64,000 nucleotides of DNA from Kangiella sp. TOML190 (GTDB lineage: Bacteria; Pseudomonadota; Gammaproteobacteria; Enterobacterales; Kangiellaceae): assembly GCF_023706045.1 (NCBI RefSeq), contig NZ_BQYL01000001.1:930001-994000 (forward strand), in the 5' to 3' direction. Below are positions 16,742-25,352 of this stretch, one piece after another; position 1 is the first letter of the stretch, and each line of letters starts with the position of its first letter. Both the position numbers and the translations under genes were made by a program. The notes under the pieces are model-generated. The model saw only the letters and a program-made list of their open reading frames with translations, made no database searches and had not been told where the DNA came from.

Positions 16742-19051
16742 ATGAAAAAAGCTATTTTCCCGCTAGCCAGTTTGGCTTTACTAATGTTTACAAGTGTTTC
16801 CGCACAATCCCAAGAGAGCAATTACCAAGTTTTGCCGCTGAGTCATGCGCTCAAAAGTTTGCCTGCGGCACCAGAGTTAAAGATCCCGGCGTTGGATATG
16901 AATAAAATTGCTGCGGAAGACAAAAAGTTTAATAAATTTGAGAAGGTCTACCGTTACGCGGTGGCTTATCGAGCAAAAGATAACTACAGCGATCAAGGTC
17001 GCTGGACTAAAGCTGATGGTCAGTCGATCTGGCGATTAGCGGTGAATGCTGAAAATACTCACAATTTAAGTTTTGGTTTTAAAAATGTGTTTTTACCGAG
17101 AGGGGCTCAACTACACGTTTATAATTCCGATCACAGTCAGGTTATTGGGCCATTCACTGAGAGAGATAACAATGCCTTTCAAGAGCTTTGGACGCCATTA
17201 ATCTTGGGTGGAAAAGCCGTTATCGAGATCTCTGTCCCAGAAAATCTACAACGGTATGTCAGCTTTGATTTGACTGATATCAACCAGGGTTATCGCGGCA
17301 TCGATAAGATTTCAATTGCTAAGTCGGGTAGCTGTAATATTGACGTCGTTTGCCCTGTGGCCGATCCATGGCGTAAAGAAATTCGCTCAGTAGCGCATTA
17401 CTCTTTTCAAACTAGTGGCGGTGGATTCGTTTGTACCGGTACTTTAGTTAATAACACCGCACTGGATAGAAAACCCTATTTTTTGACGGCTAACCATTGT
17501 GTTAGCAATCAATCTGAAGTGAGTAGTATGGTTTTCTACTGGAACTTTGAAACCAGTGTTTGTGATGGAACCCCTGACGGTAGCAAGAGCCAAAGCCAGT
17601 CGGGCGCTACTTTGCGAGCAACCTGGCCCGGTTCGGATATGACTTTGGTGGAGTTAAATTCTGCGCCCAGCAACGCTTTTAATGTTCATTGGGCGGGTTG
17701 GGATAATAATCCGGATGCGCCAATCAAGTCGGTTGCGATTCATCACCCCGCTGGCGATGAAAAACGCATTAGTTTCGATGACGATCCTGCGACTATTACT
17801 AACTATTCTAGTGACACGCCTGTAGCTAACGGTTCTCACCTTCGTATTGGAGCTTGGGATCAAGGCACCACCGAAGGTGGCTCTTCTGGTTCAGCGATTT
17901 GGAACCCGAATCATCATATAGTAGGTACTTTGCATGGCGGCTTAGCGTCTTGTTCAGCACCAAACGATCCTGATTGGTATGGTCGCGTTTCTCAGCAATG
18001 GGAAGGTGGAGGAACTGCTGCCTCACAATTAAAAGCTTGGCTCGATCCGAGTGACTCAGGCGCAAAAACTTTAGACGGTACGGATGCTTGTACCGCGCCT
18101 AGCGTTACCATAGCAACCATTGTTCCTAATCCTGCGGAAGTGGGTGAAATTGTCAGCTTTACCTCGGTGGTAACCGGTGGTTCGGGTAGTGGCTATACGT
18201 ACCAGTGGGATTTTGATGGTGATGGCGCTACCGATAGCACTCAAGCTAACCCTACTCATACCTACAGCGATGCTTATACTGGCAACGTTTCTTTGGACGT
18301 TACTGATTCGTCAAGCTGCTCTCAGCCCACTAATGCTTCTATTGTGGTGGAATTTCCAAATCGAGCGCCAGTGGCTTCGGTGGCTAGTAGCAGTTTAACC
18401 GCCAACGAAAATACCAACGTGACCTTAGATGCTAGTTCGAGTAGTGATCCGGATGGTGATACTCTAACTTACGTTTGGACGCAGACCGTCGGCCCTAATG
18501 TGAATTTGTCGGGGGCTTCTTCGGCTCAAGCTAGCTTTACTGCACCGGATGTTTCAGCAGAAACCGACCTAGAGTTTGAAGTTACGGTTACCGATCCAGA
18601 TGGCTTGAACTCAACAGCAACCGTTGCGGTGAGAGTTACTGTAAATCAAGCGCCAACGGCAGCAGTCGCTAGTAGCAGTTTATCAGCTAATGAAGGTGCT
18701 ACTGTGAACCTAAATGCTAGTTCCAGCAGTGATCCGGATGGTGATACTTTAAGCTTTGCTTGGACGCAGACCTCAGGAACCAGTGTGACCATTAATAATG
18801 CGTCGAGCAGCACTGCGTCGTTTGTTGCACCGCAAGTTACTGCAGCGACTACTTTAGAGTTTGAAGTTACGGTTACCGATCCTTCTGGCGAATCTTCGAC
18901 AGCATCAGTTACAGTCACTGTAAATGAAGCTTCATCGGGTGGCGGCGGTGGTGGTTCAGCTGGCTTCGGCTTGTTAGCCTTGTTGGGCTTGATCGCTGGT
19001 CGTCGTCGTGCTTATCGTCTTGCAAAAAAGTTTGCTCAAGGAGCTGAGTAA
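16742..19051 (+). CDS. Secreted trypsin-like (S1) peptidase with PKD-type repeats and GlyGly-CTERM tail
   Basis: An extracellular serine peptidase resembling bacterial lysyl endopeptidases. The start at ATG 16742 (MKKAIFPL) gives a standard signal peptide ending around SAQS. After a propeptide-like region come the triad motifs LTANHCV (His), GSDMTLVEL (Asp) and GGSSGSAIW (Ser). A PKD domain (YQWDFDGDG) follows, then two nearly duplicate Ig/PKD-type repeats sharing SSSSDPDGDTL and EFEVTVTDP. The C terminus is a glycine run, the hydrophobic helix AGFGLLALLGLIAG and RRR: a GlyGly-CTERM tail, the substrate type of rhombosortase in type II secreting bacteria. A small lipoprotein gene overlaps its stop. 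Confidence 0.9.
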   Translation: MKKAIFPLASLALLMFTSVSAQSQESNYQVLPLSHALKSLPAAPELKIPALDMNKIAAEDKKFNKFEKVYRYAVAYRAKDNYSDQGRWTKADGQSIWRLAVNAENTHNLSFGFKNVFLPRGAQLHVYNSDHSQVIGPFTERDNNAFQELWTPLILGGKAVIEISVPENLQRYVSFDLTDINQGYRGIDKISIAKSGSCNIDVVCPVADPWRKEIRSVAHYSFQTSGGGFVCTGTLVNNTALDRKPYFLTANHCVSNQSEVSSMVFYWNFETSVCDGTPDGSKSQSQSGATLRATWPGSDMTLVELNSAPSNAFNVHWAGWDNNPDAPIKSVAIHHPAGDEKRISFDDDPATITNYSSDTPVANGSHLRIGAWDQGTTEGGSSGSAIWNPNHHIVGTLHGGLASCSAPNDPDWYGRVSQQWEGGGTAASQLKAWLDPSDSGAKTLDGTDACTAPSVTIATIVPNPAEVGEIVSFTSVVTGGSGSGYTYQWDFDGDGATDSTQANPTHTYSDAYTGNVSLDVTDSSSCSQPTNASIVVEFPNRAPVASVASSSLTANENTNVTLDASSSSDPDGDTLTYVWTQTVGPNVNLSGASSAQASFTAPDVSAETDLEFEVTVTDPDGLNSTATVAVRVTVNQAPTAAVASSSLSANEGATVNLNASSSSDPDGDTLSFAWTQTSGTSVTINNASSSTASFVAPQVTAATTLEFEVTVTDPSGESSTASVTVTVNEASSGGGGGGSAGFGLLALLGLIAGRRRAYRLAKKFAQGAE

Positions 19052-19383
19052 TGATCAAGAATATTGTATTAATGACATTGATGGTGGCTAGCATTATGGC
19101 CTGTAAAGATAGCGCAAGAAAGGCAACCATATACACCAAACAATCGGAAGCGGTTGCGACAGTTGATAGCGAACAAGATATAGATGCTATCGTTGCTACT
19201 TGGCAATCAAAGCAACGTGCTTTAGAAAAGCTGATGCCTTTGTTTGAATACAAAGTGGAGATGGATGTAGATGGAGAAAAACAGGTATGGCTATTTAATA
19301 AAGCTGGATACTTGATGAAGGAAGGTTCCTCAGAGCTCTATAAAGTTAAAGACTCTAGTGCTTTAACCAAGCATTTAAATTAG
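19051..19383 (+). CDS. Small lipoprotein next to the GlyGly-CTERM peptidase
   Basis: A 110-residue protein with a lipoprotein signal (LMTLMVASIMAC, lipidated Cys near 18). No known family. The ATG shares a base with the peptidase stop (TAATG), indicating translational coupling and a functional link such as retention, folding or inhibition of the peptidase. The mature part is polar with a short aromatic stretch (KQVWLFNKAGYLMKEG). A strong terminator follows, so the two genes form a bicistronic unit. Confidence 0.75.
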   Translation: MIKNIVLMTLMVASIMACKDSARKATIYTKQSEAVATVDSEQDIDAIVATWQSKQRALEKLMPLFEYKVEMDVDGEKQVWLFNKAGYLMKEGSSELYKVKDSSALTKHLN

Positions 19384-19403
19384 CTGTCATAGCAGTCTAC
19401 TAA

Positions 19404-19430
19404 AAGCCCTCGTCAGTGAGGGCTTTTTTT
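19404..19430 (+). terminator. Intrinsic terminator of the peptidase-lipoprotein operon
   Basis: Stem AGCCCTC/GAGGGCT with loop GTCAGT, followed by seven T. It begins about 20 bases after the lipoprotein stop. Confidence 0.93.
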
Positions 19431-19477
19431 ATTACCGGGTTATTTCTTAAGCATAACAATCAAAGCTTGTATTTATA

Positions 19478-19497
19478 AATGAGAACTATTATCATTT
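19478..19497 (+). promoter_or_regulatory. Fur box upstream of the iron transporter
   Basis: AAATGAGAACTATTATCATT closely matches the Fur operator (compare AATGAGAATNATTATCATT). It lies 31 bases upstream of the substrate-binding protein start, where it would overlap the promoter and repress in iron-replete cells. Confidence 0.82.
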
Positions 19498-19527
19498 GGT
19501 TTTACTTTATTGATCTCCCAAAAAAGC

Positions 19528-20637
19528 ATGAAACAACAGATTTTAACCATTGCAGTAGCGACCAGTGTGCTGCTTGCAGCTTGTGATACACAAAAAGACG
19601 ATGGCAAAGCGGCTTCAAAGCAGACTGTTTCTGAAAAAACTGCCTCTAAACAAGCTATGGCTAATTCAGCCACAGAGACAAAAGCTGAAAGCCTAGCGTC
19701 AAATGACGAAATCGTGGTGTATTCTTCGCGTAAAGAGCATTTGATCAAGCCTTTTTTTGAAGAGTTTACTGCCAATACCGGTATTCCAGTGAAATACGTT
19801 ACCGATAAAGCAGGCGCTTTGGTCACTCGCTTAAAAGCGGAAGGCGAGAGAACGCCGGCAGATATTTTTATGACGGTTGATGCTGGCAATTTATGGCTCG
19901 CGAGACAAGAAGAGGTTGTGCAGCCGATTGATTCGGCAGTGCTTGAAGCCAATATTCCTGATTATCTACAGGATCCGGATAATCATTGGTTTGGTTTAAC
20001 CGTGCGAGCGCGGACCATGGTGTATGACGCCAATAAAATTAAGCCGAGCGACCTAAGCTCTTATGAAGATTTGGCCGACCCAAAATGGAAAGGGCGCTTA
20101 TGTTTGCGCACTTCTAAAAAGGTTTACAACCAATCCTTGGTGGCGATGTTAATTGCCCGCCATGGTCAAGCCAAGGCCGAAAGCATTGTTCAGGGCTGGG
20201 TTGATAATTTGGCTACAGCACCTTTTTCCAACGATACAAAAGTGATGAAAGCGATTGAAGCAGGGCAATGCGAAGTGGGAATTGTGAATAGCTATTATTT
20301 TGGTCGTTTGCAAAAAGAAGATCCCAGCATTGGCTTAGCACTTTATTTACCGGAAGACTCTGCGCAAGGGACACACGTTAATATTTCTGGAGCGGCTATC
20401 ACCAAACATGCGGGTAATGTGGCAGGTGCTCAGCAGCTAATTGAGTGGCTATCTTCAGAAGCTGCCCAGAAAATGTATGCGGGTTTAAACATGGAATATC
20501 CTGCCAATCCCAAGGTTGAGCCGGTCGAACAGGTTAAAGCTTGGGGTGAATTAAAGGCAGATGATATGAACTTATCAAAAGCTGGCGAACTGCAAGCTCA
20601 GTCGGTGCAGCTGATGGATCGGGTGGGTTATAAGTAA
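19528..20637 (+). CDS. Ferric-iron ABC transporter substrate-binding lipoprotein
   Basis: Periplasmic iron-binding protein of the FbpA/FutA/IdiA type. The start at ATG 19528 (MKQQILTI) is preferred over an upstream TTG because it gives a clean lipoprotein signal ending LLAAC (Cys at about 19). After a charged linker the fold begins with IVVYSSRKEHLIKPFFE, a hallmark of this family (YS-x-R), with TPADIFMTVDAGNLW and a tyrosine pair in NSYYFGRL that would coordinate Fe3+. A Fur box upstream supports iron. The partner permease follows; no ATPase gene is adjacent. Confidence 0.92.
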   Translation: MKQQILTIAVATSVLLAACDTQKDDGKAASKQTVSEKTASKQAMANSATETKAESLASNDEIVVYSSRKEHLIKPFFEEFTANTGIPVKYVTDKAGALVTRLKAEGERTPADIFMTVDAGNLWLARQEEVVQPIDSAVLEANIPDYLQDPDNHWFGLTVRARTMVYDANKIKPSDLSSYEDLADPKWKGRLCLRTSKKVYNQSLVAMLIARHGQAKAESIVQGWVDNLATAPFSNDTKVMKAIEAGQCEVGIVNSYYFGRLQKEDPSIGLALYLPEDSAQGTHVNISGAAITKHAGNVAGAQQLIEWLSSEAAQKMYAGLNMEYPANPKVEPVEQVKAWGELKADDMNLSKAGELQAQSVQLMDRVGYK

Positions 20638-20666
20638 AATCTCAGAGATTAATGCTGTAACTGCTT

Positions 20667-22316
20667 TTGAAACCTTTTATTAGCCATAATAGAAACCATG
20701 CCGAGCCTACTCGACATGGTTTTTTACCTTTATTTAAAGGCAAAGTTAGCAGCAAGTTGATCTTGCTGTTGCTCGCCTTATTGGTGCTGATCCCGGTTGT
20801 TCCTTTAGTTACCGCTTGGCTTAAGATTGATGGCGACTTGTGGCAGCATCTATGGCAAACCCAACTAGTCACTTTATTACAGAACACCTTGATGTTAAGC
20901 CTTTTGGTTGGGCTTGGTGCATTTAGTCTTGGGGTAGGTTTAGCTTGGTTGCTGGTCATCTACGAATTTCCGGGGCGCAAAATATTGCAATGGGGCTTGA
21001 TGTTGCCGCTGGCGATCCCGCCTTATATCTTGGCGTTTGTATTTTTAGGTTTTAGCGATTTTGGCGGAGCACTTCATCAAAGTTTGCAATGGTTTGGACT
21101 GCCGATAAGTTGGCTACCTGATATTCGTAATTCGGTTGGGGTGGCGATAGTCTTTATCTTGAGTTTATACCCCTACGTTTACTTGCTGATGCGCGCTGCT
21201 TTAATTAAAAAGGGCCGCACCAGTTATGAAAGCGCCAGAACCTTGGGGTATTCAAAAAACGCAGCTTTTTGGAAGCTGATCATCCCCATGACGCGGCCTG
21301 CTTGGGTTGCAGGTGTGGCGCTTGTGTTAATGGAAACCCTTGCCGATTTTGGCGCGGTATCGATTTTTAATTACGATACCTTTACCACCGCCATCTACAA
21401 GTCGTGGTTTGGGTTGTTCAGTTTGCAAACCGCGGCGCAGTTGGCCTCGATACTATTATTAATGGTTTTTCTAGCTTTAATCGCCGAACGTTGGGGACGT
21501 GGACAGGGTCGTTTCACAGAAGCAGGCAGTGCGCTGCAACAACACCGAAAGCCTTTGACTGGTTTGAGTGGTATTTTAATGCAGTTAACCGCTTGGTTGG
21601 TTTTTGCGGTGGGTTTTGTGTTACCGCTAATGCAGTTGATCTATTGGTCATTGGCGTATCAAGGCTTCGATCAAGCGATCGGCCAATTGCTATCCAATAG
21701 CGTGAGTTTGGCTTTGATTGCAACCGCGCTGACTTTAATCGTGGCGTTATTAATGGCGTTTGCGCAAAGGCGCTTAGAGCTACAAAACCAGTTTAGTCCA
21801 GCTTGGTCGTTACTCAGTGAATTTGGTTTGTTAGGCTATGCGTTGCCTGGCACTGTGTTAGCGGTTGGAGTCGTCTTGAGCCTTAATGCTTTGGAGGCGC
21901 AATTCGGTGCTGGGCAATGGTTATTGGGCGGGATCTTTGGTCTTTGCTTTGCTTATGTGATCCGTTTTCTGCGGATTGCTCAAGGTCCAGTGACTAATTC
22001 AATGGCGCAGATAAAACCAAGCTTAATTGAAGCGGCCAGCAGTCTTGGCGCTGATAAGAAAGAGTTGCTCTATCGGGTCTATTTGCCCTTGCTTAAACCG
22101 GGTGTTCTAACGGCCATGCTGCTGATTTTTGTGGAAGTGATGAAAGAGATGCCGGCCACCTTATTATTACGTCCCTTCGGTTGGGATACCTTATCGGTTC
22201 GGATTTATGAGCTCACCTCGGAAGGTGAGTGGCAACTGGCAGCGCTACCAGCGGTGATGCTAGTAGCGGTAGGGATCTTGCCAGTGATTTACTTGATCAA
22301 AAAAAGCGAAAGCTAG
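20667..22316 (+). CDS. Ferric-iron ABC transporter permease (FbpB-type, fused two-domain)
   Basis: Inner-membrane permease of 549 residues with about twelve helices, made of two tandem permease halves. Each half holds an EAA loop: YESARTLGYSKNAAFWKLIIP in the first and EAASSLGADKKELLYRVYLP in the second, the contact sites for the ATPase. It belongs with the upstream binding protein. The start is uncertain: a TTG at 20667 opens the frame, but a terminator-like hairpin occupies 20693-20725, so a downstream start such as TTG 20757 is possible. No ATP-binding subunit follows, and the next gene converges. Confidence 0.9.
   Translation: MKPFISHNRNHAEPTRHGFLPLFKGKVSSKLILLLLALLVLIPVVPLVTAWLKIDGDLWQHLWQTQLVTLLQNTLMLSLLVGLGAFSLGVGLAWLLVIYEFPGRKILQWGLMLPLAIPPYILAFVFLGFSDFGGALHQSLQWFGLPISWLPDIRNSVGVAIVFILSLYPYVYLLMRAALIKKGRTSYESARTLGYSKNAAFWKLIIPMTRPAWVAGVALVLMETLADFGAVSIFNYDTFTTAIYKSWFGLFSLQTAAQLASILLLMVFLALIAERWGRGQGRFTEAGSALQQHRKPLTGLSGILMQLTAWLVFAVGFVLPLMQLIYWSLAYQGFDQAIGQLLSNSVSLALIATALTLIVALLMAFAQRRLELQNQFSPAWSLLSEFGLLGYALPGTVLAVGVVLSLNALEAQFGAGQWLLGGIFGLCFAYVIRFLRIAQGPVTNSMAQIKPSLIEAASSLGADKKELLYRVYLPLLKPGVLTAMLLIFVEVMKEMPATLLLRPFGWDTLSVRIYELTSEGEWQLAALPAVMLVAVGILPVIYLIKKSES
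20693..20725 (+). terminator. Terminator-like hairpin at the binding protein/permease junction
   Basis: AACCATG and CATGGTT arms with an inner CGAG/CTCG stem and CCTA loop, then five T. It lies 56 bases after the binding-protein stop and inside the 5' end of the annotated permease. It may lower permease expression relative to the binding protein. Confidence 0.7.
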
Positions 22317-22732
22317 TCGTCTGAATTTCGCTCAGCCGGAATATCGCTTAGGTATTCCACAAACTCCACTTCGAAACCTTGCGGATCTAGAAAGTAGATA
22401 TTTTTTCGGTACTGATTGTCTGCGCCAGCTTTATGAATGTCATAACCAGCCGCTTCTAACCTATTAATCATCGCAGCCAGATCATGGGTCACAAACGCAA
22501 AGTGGGCAAGGCCCACTTGATGACCGGATAGATCGCGATTGTCTCCCTCGCCATTATCGCTTAGCGCGATATAGTTGTAGTCGTCGCCAAAGTGAAGCCA
22601 GCGCCGCGGCTTGCCATTCCAATCGCCAGTACCTTGGCTACGAATATGCCAATGTGGGAAGGCGGCACCATAAAAATGCAGCATGGCATCCACATCGCTG
22701 ACCACTAAATTGATATGCTCTAATTGAATCAT
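22313..22732 (-). CDS. VOC-family (glyoxalase/dioxygenase superfamily) protein
   Basis: A 139-residue protein with the paired beta-alpha-beta-beta-beta modules of the vicinal oxygen chelate fold. It starts IQLEHINLVVSDVDAMLHFY, with the first metal-ligand His in LEHINL, a middle HFAFVTHDL and a final FLDPQGFEVEFVEY holding the acidic ligand. Substrate unknown: this fold includes glyoxalases, resistance proteins and dioxygenases. Its stop codon and that of the convergent permease are read from the same CTAG palindrome. Confidence 0.88.
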   Translation of the reverse strand: MIQLEHINLVVSDVDAMLHFYGAAFPHWHIRSQGTGDWNGKPRRWLHFGDDYNYIALSDNGEGDNRDLSGHQVGLAHFAFVTHDLAAMINRLEAAGYDIHKAGADNQYRKNIYFLDPQGFEVEFVEYLSDIPAERNSDD

Positions 22733-22774
22733 CCTTTTGCTCCTTGTGCTATAGATTGCTAGACGTAACTGCTG

Positions 22775-23345
22775 CTAGACGGCTTGAGCTAGTGCTTGCG
22801 TGTTTTGCGATAGCGCCTGCTGCAATTGAAGCACTAAATTTTTAAGCTCGGCTTGATATTGCGGTTCGATCAATTGCCCTTGATTAAGATCAAAATTATC
22901 ATAAAAATTAGCTAATGCCATGTTACCTACCAGTTTTGCACCTAAAAAGGGCGCAGAGGTCACCGCATGTTTTAAAGCGGTAGCGCCGCCATTAGCACCG
23001 GGAGAGGTGGATAATAGTAGGGTAGGTTTATCGGAAAAAATATTACGCTCAATACGGCTAAGCCAATCCAACAAGTTCTTATACACAGCGGTAAAGTAAC
23101 CGTTATGTTCGGCGTGGCTGATGATAAAACCATCGGCTGTTTGCAGTTTTGTCAGAAAATCTTGCGCTGCCTGATTGCTTTTCAAAGTCTTCGCTATACA
23201 GCGGCAACTGAAAGTCGTTTAAGTCTAAAATTTCAACCTTAGCTTTATCGACTAAGGCGCTTGCATAGGTTAATAATTGTTTGTTGATTGAGTTAGAGCT
23301 GTTGCTAGCAGCGAAAGCGATAGTGGTGGATGGTTTTGCATTCAT
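22775..23345 (-). pseudogene. NADPH-dependent FMN reductase-like gene, frameshifted
   Basis: Flavodoxin-fold quinone/FMN reductase split over two frames. The first frame (23345 to 23103) starts TIAFAASNSSNSINKQL, the FMN-phosphate loop, and runs to LPLYSEDFEKQ. The second frame (about 23185 to 22775) resumes with QAAQDFLTKLQTADGFI, then SHAEHNGYFTAVYKNLLDW and STSPGANGGATAL, all typical of the family. Joined they give about 185 residues, the normal length. A one-base shift near 23175-23190 separates them; the only start for the second half would be a TTG. Either a true lesion or a sequencing error. It is divergent from a SoxR-type regulator with an operator between them. Confidence 0.85.
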
Positions 23346-23391
23346 TATAAATTCCTATTGGTAAATAAGGTTTGATGGTCGTTATGATAAA

Positions 23392-23410
23392 ATCTCAACT
23401 TAAGTTGAGG
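23392..23410 (+). promoter_or_regulatory. SoxR-type operator between the reductase and the regulator
   Basis: A palindrome with arms CTCAACTT and AAGTTGAG, followed by a further G. It resembles the SoxR box (CCTCAAG...CTTGAGG). It sits in the divergent promoter region, about 50 bases from the reductase start and 55 from the regulator start. Confidence 0.75.
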
Positions 23411-23465
23411 TCAAGGGTGTTTAAGCGTACTATAGAGAAAACTATGAGCTTGATAGGAATTGGCT

Positions 23466-23930
23466 ATGACAGCTGAGTATTTATCGGTGGGGAAAGTGGC
23501 TAAACGCTGTGGGGTTAATGTGTCGGCGCTACATTTTTACGAAAAAAAGGGGCTGATCCGCAGCCAGCGCAATGCAGGTAATCAACGCATTTATCAGAAA
23601 TCGACTTTGCGTAGAATTGCTTTAATCAAAGCGGCGCAACAGCTGGGTATCAGTCTCGATGAGATCAAGCAGGCTTTGGACAGTTTACCTAACGGTTGCG
23701 AGCCAACGGCACAAGATTGGCAGCGTTTATCTCGAGGCTGGGAGCAACAACTCGCGCAACGAATCGAGCGATTGCAGCGCTTGCAGCAGTTACTCACGGG
23801 CTGTATTGGTTGTGGTTGCCTTTCCATGAAAAACTGCCCAATTTACAACCCTGACGATCAATTGGCAGAGCAAGGAACTGGCGCAGTACTGGTCACTGAT
23901 GGAGTTAATTCTAACCAAAGGGAAAATTAA
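23466..23930 (+). CDS. soxR: Redox-sensitive MerR-family activator SoxR
   Basis: A [2Fe-2S] transcription factor that activates genes on exposure to redox-cycling compounds. The start is ATG 23466, with AGGA at suitable distance, rather than a TTG two codons earlier. An N-terminal MerR helix-turn-helix (SVGKVAKRCGVNVSALHFYE) is followed by a dimerisation helix. The cluster ligands are in CIGCGCLSMKNCP (C-x2-C-x-C-x5-C), diagnostic of SoxR. About 154 residues, normal length. It probably controls the divergent reductase, which is frameshifted. Confidence 0.95.
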   Translation: MTAEYLSVGKVAKRCGVNVSALHFYEKKGLIRSQRNAGNQRIYQKSTLRRIALIKAAQQLGISLDEIKQALDSLPNGCEPTAQDWQRLSRGWEQQLAQRIERLQRLQQLLTGCIGCGCLSMKNCPIYNPDDQLAEQGTGAVLVTDGVNSNQREN

Positions 23931-23983
23931 TCAGTATACACAGCATCCAAGTTAGCTGGATTCAGCACGAGCACTTCCCAGGG

Positions 23984-24008
23984 CCGCCCGCTTGCGCGGG
24001 AATGGCGG
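23984..24008. repeat. REP-like hairpin repeat (CCCGC/GCGGG type), degenerate
   Basis: CCCGCTTGCGCGGGAATGGCGG, a degenerate form of the common ATTCCCGC...GCGGGAAT intergenic repeat. A cleaner copy lies at 35933-35952. It is in the 185-base gap between soxR and gcvT. Confidence 0.6.
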
Positions 24009-24066
24009 TTCATAAGTAACCAGTGATCCTTGTTTTACTTTGCTTCTCCAAATCAAGATTCCCCTG

Positions 24067-24072
24067 TATAAT
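24067..24072 (+). promoter_or_regulatory. -10 box of the gcvT promoter
   Basis: Consensus TATAAT, 44 bases before the gcvT ATG and followed by TGCCCGCC. The short leader leaves no room for a glycine riboswitch. Confidence 0.6.
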
Positions 24073-24115
24073 TGCCCGCCACTGATGTCCAATTTACTCA
24101 TTGTGGAAATTTCAA

Positions 24116-25204
24116 ATGGCCAATAAAACACCTCTTTATCAAGCTCATGTCGATGCCAATGCCCGAATTGTCGATTTTGGTGGCTGGGATATGCCGCTAA
24201 ATTATGGTTCGCAAATTGATGAACACCATGCAGTGCGTCAGGACGCCGGTATGTTTGATGTCTCGCACATGACGGTGGTGGAAGTCACTGGTTCAGAGGC
24301 CAAAGCGTATTTACAGTATTTATTGGCCAATGACGTGGATAAGTTGCAAATGGCTGGCAAAGCGCTGTATAGCGGCATGTTAAACGAAGATGCAGGCGTG
24401 ATCGACGATCTTATCGTGTATTACCTAACCGATACCCATTATCGAGTAGTGGTTAATGCTTCTACGCGCGATAAAGACTTGGCTTGGATGGAAAATGTGG
24501 CGCAGCAGTTTGACGTTTCGGTAGCGGAAAAAACCGACGTAGCCATGATTGCGGTGCAGGGCCCAAAGGCGATTGAGAAAGCCAATTCAGTGATGGATGG
24601 GCAGCAGCAAGCGCTAGTGGCAGATTTGAAACCATTTGTAGCGGTACAGGCTGGCAGCTGGTTTGTGGCGCGTACCGGTTACACTGGCGAAGACGGTTAT
24701 GAGATCATGGTGCCTGATGAGCAGGGCATTGCGGTTTGGAATAAGCTCGAAGCCGCTGGAGTAAAACCTGCGGGTTTAGCGGCGCGTGATACCTTGCGGC
24801 TTGAAGCGGGTATGAATTTATATGGCCATGATATGGACGAGACGGTTTCGCCATTAGAGGCCAATATGGGCTGGACCATTGCGTGGGAGCCTGCGGAGCG
24901 TGATTTTGTTGGGCGCAAGGCACTGGCGGCGCAAAAAGAGGCGGGTATTCCGCGCAAATTGATCGGTTTAGTGCTGGAAGATAAAGGTATTATGCGCGAA
25001 GGTCAAGAGGTGGTGGCCAATGGTGATATTGTTGGCGTAATTACTTCTGGCACCATGTCGCCAACTACCGGCAAGAGTATCGCCATGGCGCGAGTAGCGC
25101 GCTCAGTGGATGCGGAAAATGTGTTGGTGCAGGTGCGTAAAAAGCAACTGAGTGCCAAAGTGGTGAAGCCTTGTTTTGTGCGTAAAGGCGAAGCTTTAGT
25201 TTAA
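24116..25204 (+). CDS. gcvT: Glycine cleavage system T protein (aminomethyltransferase)
   Basis: Transfers the methylene group from aminomethyl-lipoyl-GcvH to tetrahydrofolate, releasing ammonia. Start at ATG 24116 ([11 protein letters not shown]), giving 362 residues, the usual length. Signatures: [22 protein letters not shown] near the start, MFDVSHMT, a folate-binding middle with [11 protein letters not shown], and [17 protein letters not shown]. It is the first of gcvT, gcvH, gcvP in the same direction; gcvH follows after 148 bases containing its own -10 box. Confidence 0.98.
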   Translation: MANKTPLYQAHVDANARIVDFGGWDMPLNYGSQIDEHHAVRQDAGMFDVSHMTVVEVTGSEAKAYLQYLLANDVDKLQMAGKALYSGMLNEDAGVIDDLIVYYLTDTHYRVVVNASTRDKDLAWMENVAQQFDVSVAEKTDVAMIAVQGPKAIEKANSVMDGQQQALVADLKPFVAVQAGSWFVARTGYTGEDGYEIMVPDEQGIAVWNKLEAAGVKPAGLAARDTLRLEAGMNLYGHDMDETVSPLEANMGWTIAWEPAERDFVGRKALAAQKEAGIPRKLIGLVLEDKGIMREGQEVVANGDIVGVITSGTMSPTTGKSIAMARVARSVDAENVLVQVRKKQLSAKVVKPCFVRKGEALV

Positions 25205-25260
25205 AGCCTAATAAGCCTGTTTCCAGCATAGTTTTGCTTGGGTCAGGCGGCAGTTTCGGA

Positions 25261-25266
25261 TAGAAT
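25261..25266 (+). promoter_or_regulatory. -10 box upstream of gcvH
   Basis: TAGAAT followed by ATGCCC, 87 bases before gcvH. Suggests gcvH can be transcribed separately from gcvT. Confidence 0.4.
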
Positions 25267-25352
25267 ATGCCCTTAATTTGAACCGCTTCTGGTTTCGAGC
25301 GTAAGGGCAGCAGTTCAAGGCAAATAGTGTGGGGCAGTAGAGGATAATAGCA

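Noticed and set aside
18940-19048. PEP-CTERM sorting tail on the peptidase, in line with the PrsK/PrsR genes nearby
   Set aside because: The tail has a glycine run, then a hydrophobic helix and RRR, with no PEP motif. It is a GlyGly-CTERM tail.
23103-23200. Programmed frameshift in the FMN reductase
   Set aside because: No slippery heptamer or downstream pseudoknot is evident, and such a family is not known to use frameshifting. A lesion or sequencing error is simpler.
24009-24115. Glycine riboswitch upstream of gcvT
   Set aside because: The region after the -10 box is only about 44 bases long with no riboswitch-like stems.
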